Shown here: piece by piece, positions 47,109-58,599 of the stretch
Numbering within the stretch: position 1 is the first letter of the stretch
How the letters are laid out: every line of letters starts with the position of its first letter
Assembly: GCF_020740795.1 (NCBI RefSeq)
Contig: NC_067291.1
Coordinates: forward strand, 16,711,780-16,775,779
Reading direction: 5' to 3'
DNA from: Apus apus
Lineage: Eukaryota > Chordata > Aves > Apodiformes > Apodidae
Length of the DNA: 64,000 nucleotides
Notes under the pieces: generated by a model
Seen by the model: only the letters and a program-made list of their open reading frames with translations
Told to the model about the DNA's origin: nothing
The model's database searches: none
Translations under genes and position numbers: made by a program

Positions 47109-47404
47109 AAGTGGGCAGCTGCAATAGAAAGAAGTTATTAAACACCAAAAAATCCCCCTCTATGTAGCTGTCTAGGTCCAAAAACTTATCCAGCTCTGAC
47201 TCCTGCTGATGTCACCACAGGTTTTGCTCTTGGTGGCAGGAGGAAAAGGGATGAGGCCTTTGATTTTGGGTGGGAGGGAGAGGAATGCCCAGGGTAATTG
47301 GAAGGTTTCTTTTGCAACCTCTTGCCTGGCAGCTGGTACAGCAAGCAGTGCCTCCTCTCACTGGCTTTGCAGATCTTTTCCAGCTGAGTCACGACATCTG
47401 GGGG

Positions 47405-47434
47405 AAAAAAAAAAAAAAGAAAGAAAAAAAAAAA
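47405..47434. repeat. A-rich purine tract
   Basis: A14 and A11 blocks separated by GAAAG. A matching T-rich tract lies about 80 bases further on (47511-47532). Confidence 0.9.
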
Positions 47435-47534
47435 GGAACAGTTGAGCTGGCATTTTGGAGGATTGATTTGGACGTGGAGGAAGGAAAAATCATCCTACTT
47501 TGTCTGCACCTTTTTTTTTTTCTTTCTTTTTTCC

Positions 47535-48483
47535 ACCAACCTGCTAGAGTGAAGCAGTTAATAGTAATTTTTTTTTTCCCCCTATCATTTTTAATCCACA
47601 ACTCTGCCCTGTACCTGCCCTTATAATCCCCTAGCATGTGCTGGTGACATCACATGGCCATCAGCTCCCAGCTCCATCCCTGTGACTGTCATTAACTGTT
47701 GCAAGCAAATGAAAAATGACTGGGAGACTCGGTGGCTCCCACCAGTGACCTTGGGTATTATTAGAATGACCTCGCTTTGGCTTGACCATGAAAAAATAAA
47801 AGAAAAACCTTTCTTGATATCATCACAGGAGCTGAGGCTGAACCGAGGCTGTTTGCAGTGAGGAGAGGGGAAAGGAGTGGAGGAAACCACTAAAGAAAGC
47901 AAAGTAAATGTTATGCAAAGATGCAGTGGCCGTAAATACTTGACCAGAGGTGCAGCCCCATCACCAGCCTCTCAGCCTGACCCCTTGCTGGGCAGCTCCG
48001 TGGTTACAGTGCACCTTGCTGGTGTGTTTTTAACCCATCTCCTGTTTGTTGTTTACTCAGTCTTAAAATAAAATAGATATAAAAAAGTCACATGTAGCCA
48101 CTTAAGGGCTCATTGGCCTCTCCCACAATATGTTCTGGGGTAGTTTTCCAGTCCTACACACATCTCTGTAAACAGAGGAGGCAACAGACTGGGCAGGAGG
48201 CACAATCTTATGCAGTGTAACACATGGAGATCCTGCCTTTATGTATCTATGTACAGACACCTCCTCTGTGTGTGAACACATACATGTCTGTTTATACATG
48301 TGCAGGTGTATAGAAGTACACACACATATACAGCACGTATTTAGAGATGTCTGTATTTATTGTTTTGCATATGATTGTGGACATCAGAAGAGCACATATT
48401 GTTCACAGGTGCCTGATACTGCCTTCTACATAATAGGTAATAGTATATACACAGCAGTTGTGTTTCTTCCAGGGTGCTCTAAC
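47535..48483. other. Intergenic stretch
   Basis: Unique sequence with a TG/CA-rich patch (about 48260-48340). No gene is seen. Confidence 0.5.
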
Positions 48484-48624
48484 GATATTAATAGTAGGAA
48501 TAGTAATAAAGAATAAGAAATAAGAAATAAGAAATAGGATAAGGTAAGGGTAAGGATAAATATAGGAATAAAGATAGAAATAGGGATAGGGATAGGAATA
48601 AGAATAAGAATAAAGAATAATTTG
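48484..48624. repeat. C-free degenerate GGATA/GAATAA minisatellite-like tract
   Basis: The + strand has no C for 141 bases. Units such as GAAATAA, GGATAAGG, GGGATA and GAATAA recur with shifting spacing, consistent with an old simple repeat that has drifted. Confidence 0.85.
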
Positions 48625-49110
48625 CATGTCAGGGCTAGGCCATGGGGACATGAAGATGCTTTGCTGTTTCATGCCCTCCCTGGCAGGTACTTGTGGTCTC
48701 CAGAAGTGCAGGAACTGCTCAGGACCCCCAGCCCTGGTGCCAGTCGGATGCTGGGGAACCACGACAGGCTGCAATGCACTACCCGGGAGGTGCTGAGGGG
48801 TGACTGGCCTGGACTCTGGGGCCCGGCTGCCCTCGGGGTGCCTCGCTGTGAAATGGTTAAAGCCCTGGAGGCAGACAAAAGCGATCCTCCAGCCGCTGTC
48901 CTGCCTCGCTTCTCTGCTGTCAGCTGGAAATGGATCTGATGCCCTCTGGACTTTAACTCCCGAAGAAAAGGGCATTTTATTACAGGTTATGACAAGTTGC
49001 AGAGAGACATGGAGAATTCAATAAGGAGAAACAGCAAGTGGAATCAAGGGCGGGAAGAAATGCTCCAGATGTTTGGAAGACAGAGCGAAGATGACTCAAA
49101 TGATAGGTGT
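48625..49110. other. G+C-moderate non-coding stretch
   Basis: A frame of 105 codons on the + strand (48622-48939) has balanced composition but resembles no known protein. No gene can be supported. Confidence 0.4.
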
Positions 49111-49114
49111 GAGC

Positions 49115-49590
49115 AGAAACCTTGATGCAACCGGCAGCCGCCGTCTCGGCGCATCCTCCGCGGCAGCGGGGGCTGCGCGGAGCGGGGCGGCTCCTGCCCC
49201 GGCAGAGCCCCAGCACACCCCAGAACCAGTGCCATCTCTTCATAGGAAAACAAGGACCAGAGAGCACCAGATCTCCCATATTTTTATTTTTTCTAAGTCA
49301 GGGATGTGAATGTCTCGAGATCTTTTCTCCCCTTTTTGCGCCGCGCAGGATGGGCTGCGTGGGACCGAGACAGGAGGCAGCAGCTGCAGTCGGGTTCCTC
49401 ACCCCAGTCCTCATCTCTTTCTTTCTGGGGCCAGGGGGGCATCTGCTGCCCGTCTGCAGAGACTCTGTGACCCCCAGCCCGTGCCAGGCGGAGCGGGCAG
49501 GGCAGAGGGTCCCGGCGGGGCCGCGCTCACATCCCGGCTCCCGGCTCTTAGTCCTTGGATCCGTCACGTAGTGAGAAGGATGCCAAGGAC
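49115..49590. promoter_or_regulatory. Small CpG-rich patches
   Basis: CpG-rich cores at 49125-49215 and about 49330-49565, ending in a stem-loop (49550-49591). Confidence 0.4.
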
Positions 49591-49591
49591 T
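49550..49591. other. Stem-loop, 13 bp with one bulge
   Basis: AGTCCTTGGATCC (49550-49562) pairs with GGAT plus CCAAGGACT (49578-49591), with one bulged G and a 15-base loop. It is too short for a typical microRNA precursor. Confidence 0.8.
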
Positions 49592-49690
49592 TTATGGAGT
49601 CTGTCAAGCACTCAGCACTTCTGTCTTTAGTGGCATCCTCATAGACAAAATTCGCAGGTGTTAAAAAAAAAACCACAGAAATATGCCGGG

Positions 49691-49725
49691 AAATAATAAT
49701 AATAATAATAAAAATAATAATAATT
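49691..49725. repeat. (AAT)n microsatellite
   Basis: About 11 AAT units with one A insertion. Confidence 0.95.
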
Positions 49726-52700
49726 TTAAAAACCCAACAAGCTTAACAGCTGTTCAAGTACACTTTAAACCATCTGATTTTGCAGGATAGGGCTACCATC
49801 CTAATTCTCCCTGGCAGCTTTTCAAGTGCGTTTCATCGCTGATTGCCAAGGGAGGACGGCTCAGTCTCTCCCTTCCAGCCCCGCTCGGCGCCTGCCGGGT
49901 GGCTCCGGGAGCGCTTTGGCACCGGGAAAGCAAACGCACATCTCGAGAGCCGGGGGAAAAGAAAAAAAGAGTGCTGGGGTCTGGAAAAATGTAAAAGTTT
50001 CGAAGTGTCAGAGTGTAAATTTAGGAGTTTCAGCCTGGGTAACTTTATGCCTTACGGCAGGTGAGCACCGCCCGGGCAGCCCCTCGTCCTCCTCAGGGCG
50101 GGGAGGAAGGCGACGATGGCAAAGACAATATGAAGACACGCGGGTACTTTATGAGCCCAAGCGTGACCTCTGTGCCAGGCTGCCAACCCTGTGCAAGCCG
50201 TGAGCCGCACAGCAGCTCGTCGGAAGGACAGAGGGCAGAAGCAGTCGGCACAAATCACAGCGCCCAGCACCTCTGGGTCCCTTTCCCCCTCCCCAGATGC
50301 TGCTCCCGCCGGCCAGGTGACTGTCAGCGCCTGACGCTTCTTATTTCTCTTTGGCTCTTCGGTCTCATTCCGGGTTTATTTTTCTTTTTGAAATGTTGAA
50401 CCTCCGGTAACACGAGAGGTTCCCTCAGAGGGAAAAACAAACCCCAACGAAATCCCCGAGCAATCTGCACCGCGAACCGGAGCTGCCCGTTTCTGGAAAT
50501 GATGCTTGCAGAAAGGGTGCAAGTCATCAGCCTCTGACCAAAAATGTAACAAACCCTGGCCAGTATCACAAGGGCAAACTCCCCATGGGCCTCAGGGTTT
50601 GCTGTTATCCTTACTTAACACTGATAAGTCCTTTTGTTAAATCCCCCAAAGTTGCTTGTTCTTCCGTTTCATGTATAAAGTTACCGAAATCTGACAGATA
50701 AAGGCATATGCCTCTGCTGGTTTTGGATAAGACTTATAGCCACATATAAGAGCCTACACTGCAAAAGATCAGTTAAAATGTGTCGCTGCTTCAATGAAAG
50801 ACAGTTGGAAAAAAAAAAAAAAAACTTTAAACCATTGTATGAGGAAAAATCATAATACAGTAAGAGGAGAAAAGAGCAGCTCACAGAAGAACAGAGACAT
50901 TTCCCCGCTCTGCTGTCACTGGCAGTTTCACCTGTGCTCTTGGTTTCAAGAGCAGGCGGTGTGGTTCAGGGAGCCGCTTCTCTTGTCCTTTTCCTTATAT
51001 TTTCTTTCAAAACGCACCCGGCACGGTCACAGGTACACGCCGTTATTCCGTACTGACAGTAGAAGAAAGGTTTTGGGGGAAATATGTGCTCAGGATGGGG
51101 CAAGAAAGTGGAAAAAGTAAAAAAAAATCCTGGAAGTTCTTTTTTCTAAAAGCGAACCGAAAAGATAAATTAGCGGGGACTCCCGGGATTACAGGGTATC
51201 TGGTTGGTACTCTTTTCGGGGACTTGTGTCAGGTAGGGAAGGGTGACAAATTTCGGAAGAGTCAACTGCATCTTCCATTTCAGGGACAAGTTTCTGCCTA
51301 CACTTGCAGCCGCTGCTGTTTTGCTGCTTTGGAGAGCACAGCTCAGCCCCAAGCTTCCTCACTTTACCCATGAACCCCAGGTCCCCTTCGGTTATCCAAA
51401 ACTGTTCTAATTCGATCTAGGGAGCCTCGAAATTGTCACAAACATGAACAGAGAAATATCCCATGCAAATAAATTGTTATAGGTGAGGGAGAGAGTCCTA
51501 TCAGACTGCGCGGGCTACAAAAAAAGAATAAATAAAAATACAGTGGGGGCTTTCTCTCGGGTTTATTCCTAATTTCTCGATATTTTAGTAGCAGAATGGA
51601 CGATTAACAGCTTTGAAGGCAAATAGGAGAGGAGAATGGGGGATCCTAGGAAAAGGAAAACTAGGCAGAAATATGTCTGATGGACAAGAAGCGTTTCTTT
51701 GCGAGGTCGCAGGGAGATGGACGAGCGGATGGCAACCCGGGAGCCAGGCATCAGGATTTGCCCCTCTTTACAGGGAGAGAAAGCATCGCCCTTCCCGGGG
51801 TCCCTCCAGCCCTCGGATAATATACTCAAGTGTCTGCCTGTCTCAGCCCTGCCCATCTTCTTTAGCCAACTTGACAAACTGGAAGAAATATGACATGTGA
51901 ATTATTAAAGAGGAGGCAGTTGACTCCTAACCTCTGCTGCTTTTTCTCAGAACCCATTACCTGAGAATTTATCTTTCAGGAATTACAGTGTCTGAAAGCT
52001 TCGGGAGGAGCAGCGAGGAGGGAGGGGAGAGTTTGAATAAGAGTTTTGAAGAAATACCGCTGAAAAGCACCAGGTTTCACCTTAGCATTTGCACCACTCA
52101 AGAGATGGATAACGTGCTAGAGAAAACAAGCCATTCCTCCTTAGAAGTGGATCAGTTCGCCACAGGGAGCCCGGGAATAAAATCCGGACTGAATTTAAAA
52201 TGGCTATCACCACTTAAATACCTTTAAAAGTAGGAAGAGGGAAACTGAGAGCTTTTCCGTGGTTAAAGTTTGTCCTTTAGCCTAGTCCTTAGAGTTAATG
52301 AGGGCACTTTCCGGGTACTTGATAAACAATCCTCCCACCCGCCCCGGGTGAGGCAGGGCTCGGCGGTGGGTCCTGCTCAGCCCTCGAAGCCCAGAGAGAC
52401 TATTGACCGCCCGTATAGGGGTGCAGCCCCCGAAGTCCTGGGGGCAGAGGCACAAACAGGCTTCGAAGTTTAAAGGACCCGCAGTGACCCTCCCTACCAA
52501 GTATTCCCAGTGCCGATAGAACTGCCGGGTAACTCTCAGGCCGAGCAATGGGGCGGCTGATTTTTTTGCAGGGGCATCTTGAATGGCAAAGACATGTTTG
52601 TTTGTTCCTTGGGTTTGTTTGTTCTTTTTTATTATTGTTGTTATTTGGGGGTTTTAAAAAGGAAAAAAACCCACTCTGGAAGAGAGAGAGCGTGGGGTGA

Positions 52701-52770
52701 TTTTTCCTGTCCTTTGGGCATAGATTTGTATCTACTGCTGCCAAACTGAATGTAATAATTGAATCTCTCC
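49726..52770. other. Non-coding stretch, mixed
   Basis: A CpG-rich patch lies at about 49850-50115, A17 or so at 50809-50824, and A-rich and TTG-rich spots near 52600-52650. Nothing gene-like is recognised. Confidence 0.45.
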
Positions 52771-52774
52771 CAAA

Positions 52775-53225
52775 TCTTGGTGATAGAGCAGTCAGAAATG
52801 ACTCCATCTGACAGCGGAGCCATGAGGCAAGTGATGGATACTATTGTCCAAGCCTGACCCTCCATTAACACCACCTATCAGCATCTGTATTCTGTCACCA
52901 ATTCCCATGCCGGAGCCAAGAGGGGTGAGTCTAATATTCTGAGCACATTGAAGGCTTCCATGCTGAGTTCAACCCTGCATCAACTAAATGGGTGGAGAGG
53001 ATGACCTAAACCTTGCTCTCTCTATCTCCACTCGCCTTATTACCCCTCTCCAATCCCATTGTTTTGCAGGTGCCTGCAATTTGCTCCTTATCTCCTCACT
53101 GTTTATGAGGGCTCCTTTTTATTAATACAAAAGGAGAAATGTTATTAATATTAATTAACAAAATAAAAAAATGAAGCAGTTTTGGGAATCCACCAAATGA
53201 ATAATCTCATCCTCTAATTGGAGAT
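52775..53225. promoter_or_regulatory. Candidate conserved non-coding element
   Basis: Complex, repeat-free DNA with TCCATTAACACCACC, CACCAATTCCC and TTATTAATATTAATTAAC. G14 (53231-53244) follows directly. Confidence 0.45.
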
Positions 53226-54700
53226 GAAGTGGGGGGGGGGGGGGAAGGAGGTGTAAGAGAAACAGATGACCTACTGGGTGACAGGCACAGGTTGGAAGGG
53301 TGACATTTTATTGTAAGCCTCCCTATGAAAGGAAGAAAAGGAAAGGACCAGTCAATTTAATGCAGGGACCAAGAGTGCAAGAGTGTTGCTAAGAGACAGA
53401 GATGCTGCTAAAGTTCTGTGAGAAGCTGTACCCTGACCTTATGCAAATGGAGGCTTCCAACTCTTTGTGGAAAGGCTGCAAATTCCACCCACTGTGTCAC
53501 CAATACCTGGCATCGAGCCTTTTATTCAAATGTTCTCTAAAAACACACACGCAGAGGATGTGACAAAGCATGACACATTTAGGGCTGGAAGGGGGGATGC
53601 GGGGGGAGGGAGGGGAGCAACGAGGGGGGAAAGGACGGATCTCATGGTGGAAATGTCACCCGTCCATACCTCCTAGAGCCTGTCATCTTCCTGAGAGACG
53701 AACCTAAAGATCCCTAAATTACCCTAATCCAGATCTATTAAGAGTCATAAATAGCGTCTATTCCTTGTGCGTAGGGGAAGCTTTGGGAAAACAGAGGAGC
53801 CACGACGATCTGTTCGCTAACAGATGTATCTATACCCACATCTGCAGCACCTATAGCTGCCCAGGGACTTCCTTCTGGCTCTGATTATTCCTCATGGTCA
53901 AAACACGACAAGGAAAATTCAGCCTTGGGCACAGCTTAGCCGAGGCCCAGACCTAATGGAAACCGTTAAATCTGGCAGAGCAGGGAGGTGAAACACCCCC
54001 CGCGAAGTTCAAACACAACCTTCACCAAAGATTCAAGGTGAAGAGAGTGACTCTCCAGCGGCTTTCACTTACTGCAATCAGCAGAAAGTAAATACCCGTG
54101 TAGATCAATACAGCCCAGCTCCTGATGGAAAACAAGTTGGGGTGGGTTGTGGGATTGTTGTTGTTGTTGGGTTGTTTTTTTTTTCTCTCTGCCTTTTTTT
54201 TTGTTGTTAATAGGAATCTGATTTGGAGACCGGCATGAATGTAATTAAAGTGTTATCTCCGAGGAAAAAAAAAAGAAAAAAAAAAAAAAAAAAGAGCTAT
54301 AGACCCCTCAGGTTGTGCAGATCTTCTCCCTAATAATTTTAACACCCACACACAATGAGTGCGGGGCTCTCTGGAGGGCCTAGGCTGGGATGAGGAGCCC
54401 ACAGCCACCCAGGCCAGCCCAGCAACTCAACTTCTCCCAAACCCGCTCATTTTTTCTCCCCGCACCTTGTTCACACGCAAGTGGTAAATCTCTATTTTTC
54501 CCAGGAACATGGAGATCCGCGGTGCATCGAAAGGAAGGGGTGATCGTGCTCGTATTTTTTTAAAAAAAGAGCAGAATACCCCTGGGTAGCCCCTCTGGAA
54601 AATGGAAGCACGGTAAAGTGCTCCGAGAGAGGGGTCGTTCAAGTTTGCACCGGTTAAATTTAATCCTGCTCTGTTTTCCACGCGATCTGGAAATTACCGG
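53226..54700. other. Non-coding stretch with G14 and A-rich tract
   Basis: G14 lies at 53231-53244, a G-rich patch at 53590-53630, a T/G-rich segment at 54140-54217 and an A30-like tract with one G at 54265-54293. A compact complex block at 53690-53780 may be regulatory. Confidence 0.5.
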
Positions 54701-55079
54701 TTGACTTTCATTTCAGTTGATCCTGGGGGCACTTTTGGGACTCTGGCGGCCAATTTTTCTTTCACAGGAGATAGGGTTTCTCTGTTCGCCCTGAGAAGTG
54801 ACTCAGCTGCGGTCTGCCAAGTAAGTTGATGCCCGATTACTCATCTTTTAGACGCCCAGGGTTTGCTGGTGCTTCAAACCAGCTCGAAAAGTCGAGCTGG
54901 GAAGAAGCGGTCAAAAAACCTACAACCCCTCTGTCTCCAACGGGTGAACCTGATCACCCCTTCCCTCCCCCCGGCCCTTGGGGAGAAAAAGCAGCTTTGG
55001 GCATCTCAGAGTGTCCAAGGCCAGATGGAAAACGTGACCCTTCGAAAGCAAATGACTCGGCTCCGGCGATAGAGGTGGC

Positions 55080-55198
55080 ACTGAGAGGGGCATGCTGCTT
55101 CCTGCGGTGCCACTCGGGCTCCGGGGGCTGCTCCCCGCGCAACCCCCGCGCAACCCCCGCACACCCCCGCGCTACCGGGGCTGCGGGTCCCCTGCTCC
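55080..55198. repeat. CpG-rich patch with 11-bp tandem repeat
   Basis: GCGCAACCCCC occurs in two copies and a third diverged copy around 55137-55170, within a small G+C-rich patch. Confidence 0.8.
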
Positions 55199-55204
55199 AG
55201 GTGG

Positions 55205-55430
55205 ACGCAGTAAATGAATTTACCCGTACGAACTGCCTAGTTGATGCATATTTTTTTAATAGTGAGACTTTTCATAATGCGCACAATACTATTAATATTT
55301 CATATTAGCAGCGTGTGTATGGTGAACTTTGTAATGGGAAATTCAATCGCCGCTGTAAATATTAATGGAATATGAAATGAAGCCACAGTTTCCATGTAGC
55401 ACTGACAGTAAAACGGAGTGAACATGTGGT
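55205..55430. promoter_or_regulatory. Candidate conserved non-coding element
   Basis: A very AT-rich yet complex block has two ATTAATATT/AATATTAAT patches. A 10-bp inverted pair is also present: ATTTCATATT at 55297-55306 and AATATGAAAT at 55369-55378. It is among the strongest enhancer-like blocks by texture. Confidence 0.5.
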
Positions 55431-55665
55431 GGCCCTGGGGCAAGATAGGCCTTTCCTCTTGTCTCTCTCGCTTTATTATATTAGCCCGAGCCTCTCCTTA
55501 CAGTTCTGGGCTCAGAAGCTGAAGTTCACAGGTCAGCCATGACAAATGTCCCTACGTCTAGCCAAACAAGACCCCCTGGCCTTGCCATTACATCTGCCCA
55601 ACAAGCCCCTGGAGAGTGCTTAAGGGTGTCTGTTGCAGGTAGAGAGCTCTTTAGCGCAACTTTCC
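55431..55665. other. Short non-coding spacer
   Basis: Mixed composition with no recognisable feature. Confidence 0.5.
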
Positions 55666-55990
55666 AAACAGATTAGAGGAGCGGAGGCGCCCGCAGCTCC
55701 TTCAGGGCTGGCTGCGGGGACCCCGCCGCCTCCCCCAGCCTCCGGGGGGCACGGGGCCGAGGTCCCCGCCCGTGCTTCATGTCCACCCATGGCTTGCCGC
55801 TGTCCCGAGCCTTGCTTTCCGAGTTTTCCTTCCTCTCCGAGATGACCCGGGGGCACTCGCGGGGCTCAGGGCATCCCCGCGGGGCTCAGGGCATCCACTC
55901 CCCACGGGGGGCGGCCCCACGGCCGCGGGGAACGCGGGTGTTCCCCAGCTGCAGCCGCACCTGGGGAAGGATCGGGCGTCAAAAGCCTTT
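55666..55990. promoter_or_regulatory. CpG islet with 20-bp tandem duplication
   Basis: CpG-dense. The segment around GGGGCTCAGGGCATCC is duplicated with a 20-base period (55858-55896). Confidence 0.6.
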
Positions 55991-56930
55991 TTGGCTCAGC
56001 AGCCACGGATTTCATCACTCGGGATGACATCAGCCCGGGACTGACATCCTCCCGTGTTGTTCTGGTTTTGGCTTTTTTATCTATTTTTTTTTTCCACCCC
56101 TCTTCCCAGGATTTCGCTTGTACGAACATCACCTCCAGCCGCTTCCTTTTTATAGTGAAGCATTAATCTTCATTTGTTAGGGGAAACCTCCCGCCTTTCC
56201 CCTTAGAGGTGATTTATGCTTTAGCTCCCCGAAGCTCGGTACTGACTTTTTTCGTGCCTTGAGGAGCTTCAGGTAGGCGGGAGAGGGTCTCGGTGACTGG
56301 GGGAAGGTGTTTAAACCCGCACTGCTTCTGGCATCCCTGCAAACATTCTGGGGGCTTTGCAGCCCGCAGAGGAGACCCAGGCAGGATCGGGGCCTGCCCC
56401 GGGGGTAAAAGTGGCACAAAGCAGTGATGGGAATTTAAAAAAGGCGCGTTTAAGTGAGTGGAAAGCCGGAAGGTACCGAACGGGGGAGAATCCCAAAGCG
56501 TACTTGGGCGGTAGCCTTTTTATCTCAGTAGGCAACACTTCTTCAGCTCTCCCCTACCTGAGACTGGGAAAACTCATTACACCCCGATAGCCCCACTCCT
56601 TCCTACCAGCTGCGAAAAATTCCACAAACTAAAAAACCCCAACCCTCCAGAACCCCCGCGATCATCCACTACCAACAGCTTTAGGTTTCAACAAATACCC
56701 GGGAAAACCGAATTATTGTGGGAAATTCCTAATCTCTGACAAACTCTGTTAAGAAAAAAACCCGTCCCTGTGTGTCCAGGTTCTTCAGCCCCACACACTG
56801 TCCTGAAGCTGCGACAAATGCTGAACTGGAAGGGAAGAGCCCGCGGCCGCTTCGTTTTTGGAGATGCTCTTCCCTAATTGCACACCAAGAAGAAAAAGTT
56901 CTCGGGAGGCTTTCAGCCACCCGGGTTGTG
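55991..56930. other. Non-coding stretch
   Basis: Mixed composition. No exon, island or repeat of note beyond a short T-run near 56085. Confidence 0.5.
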
Positions 56931-56934
56931 AAAT

Positions 56935-57330
56935 GATGAATGAAAAGGAAATAAACCTTAATGCGCAGCCTGAGATCGACTCTGGCCACTTCTACATTGA
57001 CTCGTTCTTTTAACAGCTTCTGTATTTTTCCAGCATCGTGGCTCACGTGCTCTGTACAGTGTCTGTGGCTTCATTAAAAGCTTTCTATTATATCCCCCAG
57101 GAAAATACAACTGTCACCTCTCCTTGCCTTTTAAGAAGAGTTGCACTTTCAAAGAATATTTTTCTCCGCTTTTACTAAAAGAAACAGCACTGGATTCAGG
57201 TTTTGTAAGTGTTAAATAACTTTCCCAGCGTGTATTAAAGGAAGATTGTATTTTATCAACAGCTGATTGATGCGGCCATGTGATCCTCTCGGTTTGTCTA
57301 TAGTATCATATTTATTTAACCTGCTGGGGG
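56935..57330. promoter_or_regulatory. Candidate conserved non-coding element
   Basis: Complex sequence includes GGCTCACGTGCTC (a CACGTG E-box near 57045), GCTTCATTAAAAGC and CAGCTGATTGATGCGG (E-box plus TGATTGAT). Confidence 0.45.
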
Positions 57331-57639
57331 ACTGTGCTCAGGGGCCGCTTGCTCCCGCTGGCAAGAGCACACACATTACACACTACCCCAGGTATTCTGA
57401 TTGATTGTTCCCACCCCACAGCCTTTGGATCATAATTTAACACAGCAGGTCCTACAGCACAGACGAGGTTTTCGGGAAATACAGTGAGGGGTTTCTATGA
57501 AGTAGTACCGTACAGACACTAGGCTTTTCAGAACTAAAAATTGGATATACAGAGAGAAGTGGAGGAGTGCTTCCCCACTCGTGATGCAAACGGTCGCCCA
57601 AACTATGCCTTTAGCCTCTTAATTTAATCCAAGCCCTTA

Positions 57640-57810
57640 TTTATTTATATTTTTTTAACAAGTTCTCCCTGCAAATGAGCAATTTCTGGGACTTTCAAAG
57701 CACCTGAGTACAGCACCATCAGCCACGTCAAATGCTTAAATAGCGGCGGTGGGTCAATGATATTCAAGCGTATTTAAAATGCGGAGAGAGTCAGACGTCA
57801 TTTTTCTCCT
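57640..57810. promoter_or_regulatory. Candidate conserved non-coding element
   Basis: Complex block with GGTCAATGATATTC and GACGTCA (a CRE-like core near 57793) after a TTTATTTATATTTT patch. Confidence 0.35.
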
Positions 57811-57902
57811 CGCTTTCTCCAGATGAAACAGTTCAGAAAGTCTTTTGGCTGCCAGCTGCTGTTTGCCCCCAGAGAGGAGTTAAAAACAACCTCCCCCCGC
57901 CC

Positions 57903-57950
57903 CGCAAAAGAAAAAAAAAAGAAAAAGAAAAAGAAAATAAAAGAAGCAAC
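57903..57950. repeat. A-rich purine tract
   Basis: AAAAAG-type units, about 45 bases. Confidence 0.9.
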
Positions 57951-58309
57951 CCCCAGCCCACAACATTCCTGCAAATTGTTTAACAAGCTTTGAGAGTAAT
58001 TAATTTACGCAAGGAGGTCTATTTCCCGGCGGGTGTTCCCCGCAGCGGGAATGCTGGTCCGGGCAGCCCGTGAGCGGCGGTACCGGAGAGGAGCGACCCC
58101 GGCCGGGGGTGGGTCTGGGCTGCTGCATCTGGGCAGGTTTAATTAAGGTACCACATATTTATTTATTTTTTTCCCCCCTTCTTCGTGTTTTTGCTACAGG
58201 CAATCAACTTTTTCAACTTAAAAAGAATATTATTAAAAGCAACCTATTGTTTTTATTCCCCCCCTTCCTCTTGCACAGCCAGGGATGCTCTCAGGAGCAA
58301 GTCCTCGCC

Positions 58310-58312
<3 letters not shown>

Positions 58313-58348
<36 letters not shown>
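58313..58348. repeat. C36 homopolymer
   Basis: Thirty-six consecutive C, the longest G/C homopolymer in the window. In DNA it can form i-motif and quadruplex structures. The exact length in the assembly should be treated as uncertain. Confidence 0.95.
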
Positions 58349-58352
<4 letters not shown>

Positions 58353-58526
58353 CAGCCGCTCTCCGTGTCTGCAGGTGCTTCTTTTCTTTCTTTTGCTCTT
58401 TGCCGTGTCTGTGCACCTCGGAAGGGTGGGGAGTTCACTCGGTTGCTCTCAGAAAGCTGCACTCCTGTCTCGCAGGAGCCCCCAAACATAGCCGGAGCCC
58501 CCCCTCAACGTGAAGCCGAGCCTGTG

Positions 58527-58598
58527 GCTCGCCCGGCCCCGGGAGGTGCTCGCCCGGCCCCGGGAGGTGCTCGCCCGGCCCCGGGAGGTGCTCGCCCG
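58527..58598. repeat. 21-bp G+C-rich tandem repeat, 3.4 copies
   Basis: The unit starts GCTCGCCCGGCC and ends GGGAGGT. Copies at 58527-58547, 58548-58568 and 58569-58589 are identical, with a partial fourth to 58598. The copies show no divergence, so the expansion is recent or homogenised. Confidence 0.97.
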
Positions 58599-58599
58599 A

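Noticed and set aside
49550..49591. microRNA precursor
   Set aside because: The whole hairpin is about 42 bases, too short, and the flanks do not extend the stem.
58527..58598. CRISPR-like or regularly spaced array
   Set aside because: The 21-bp units abut with no spacers, and the genome is vertebrate, so this is a tandem repeat.
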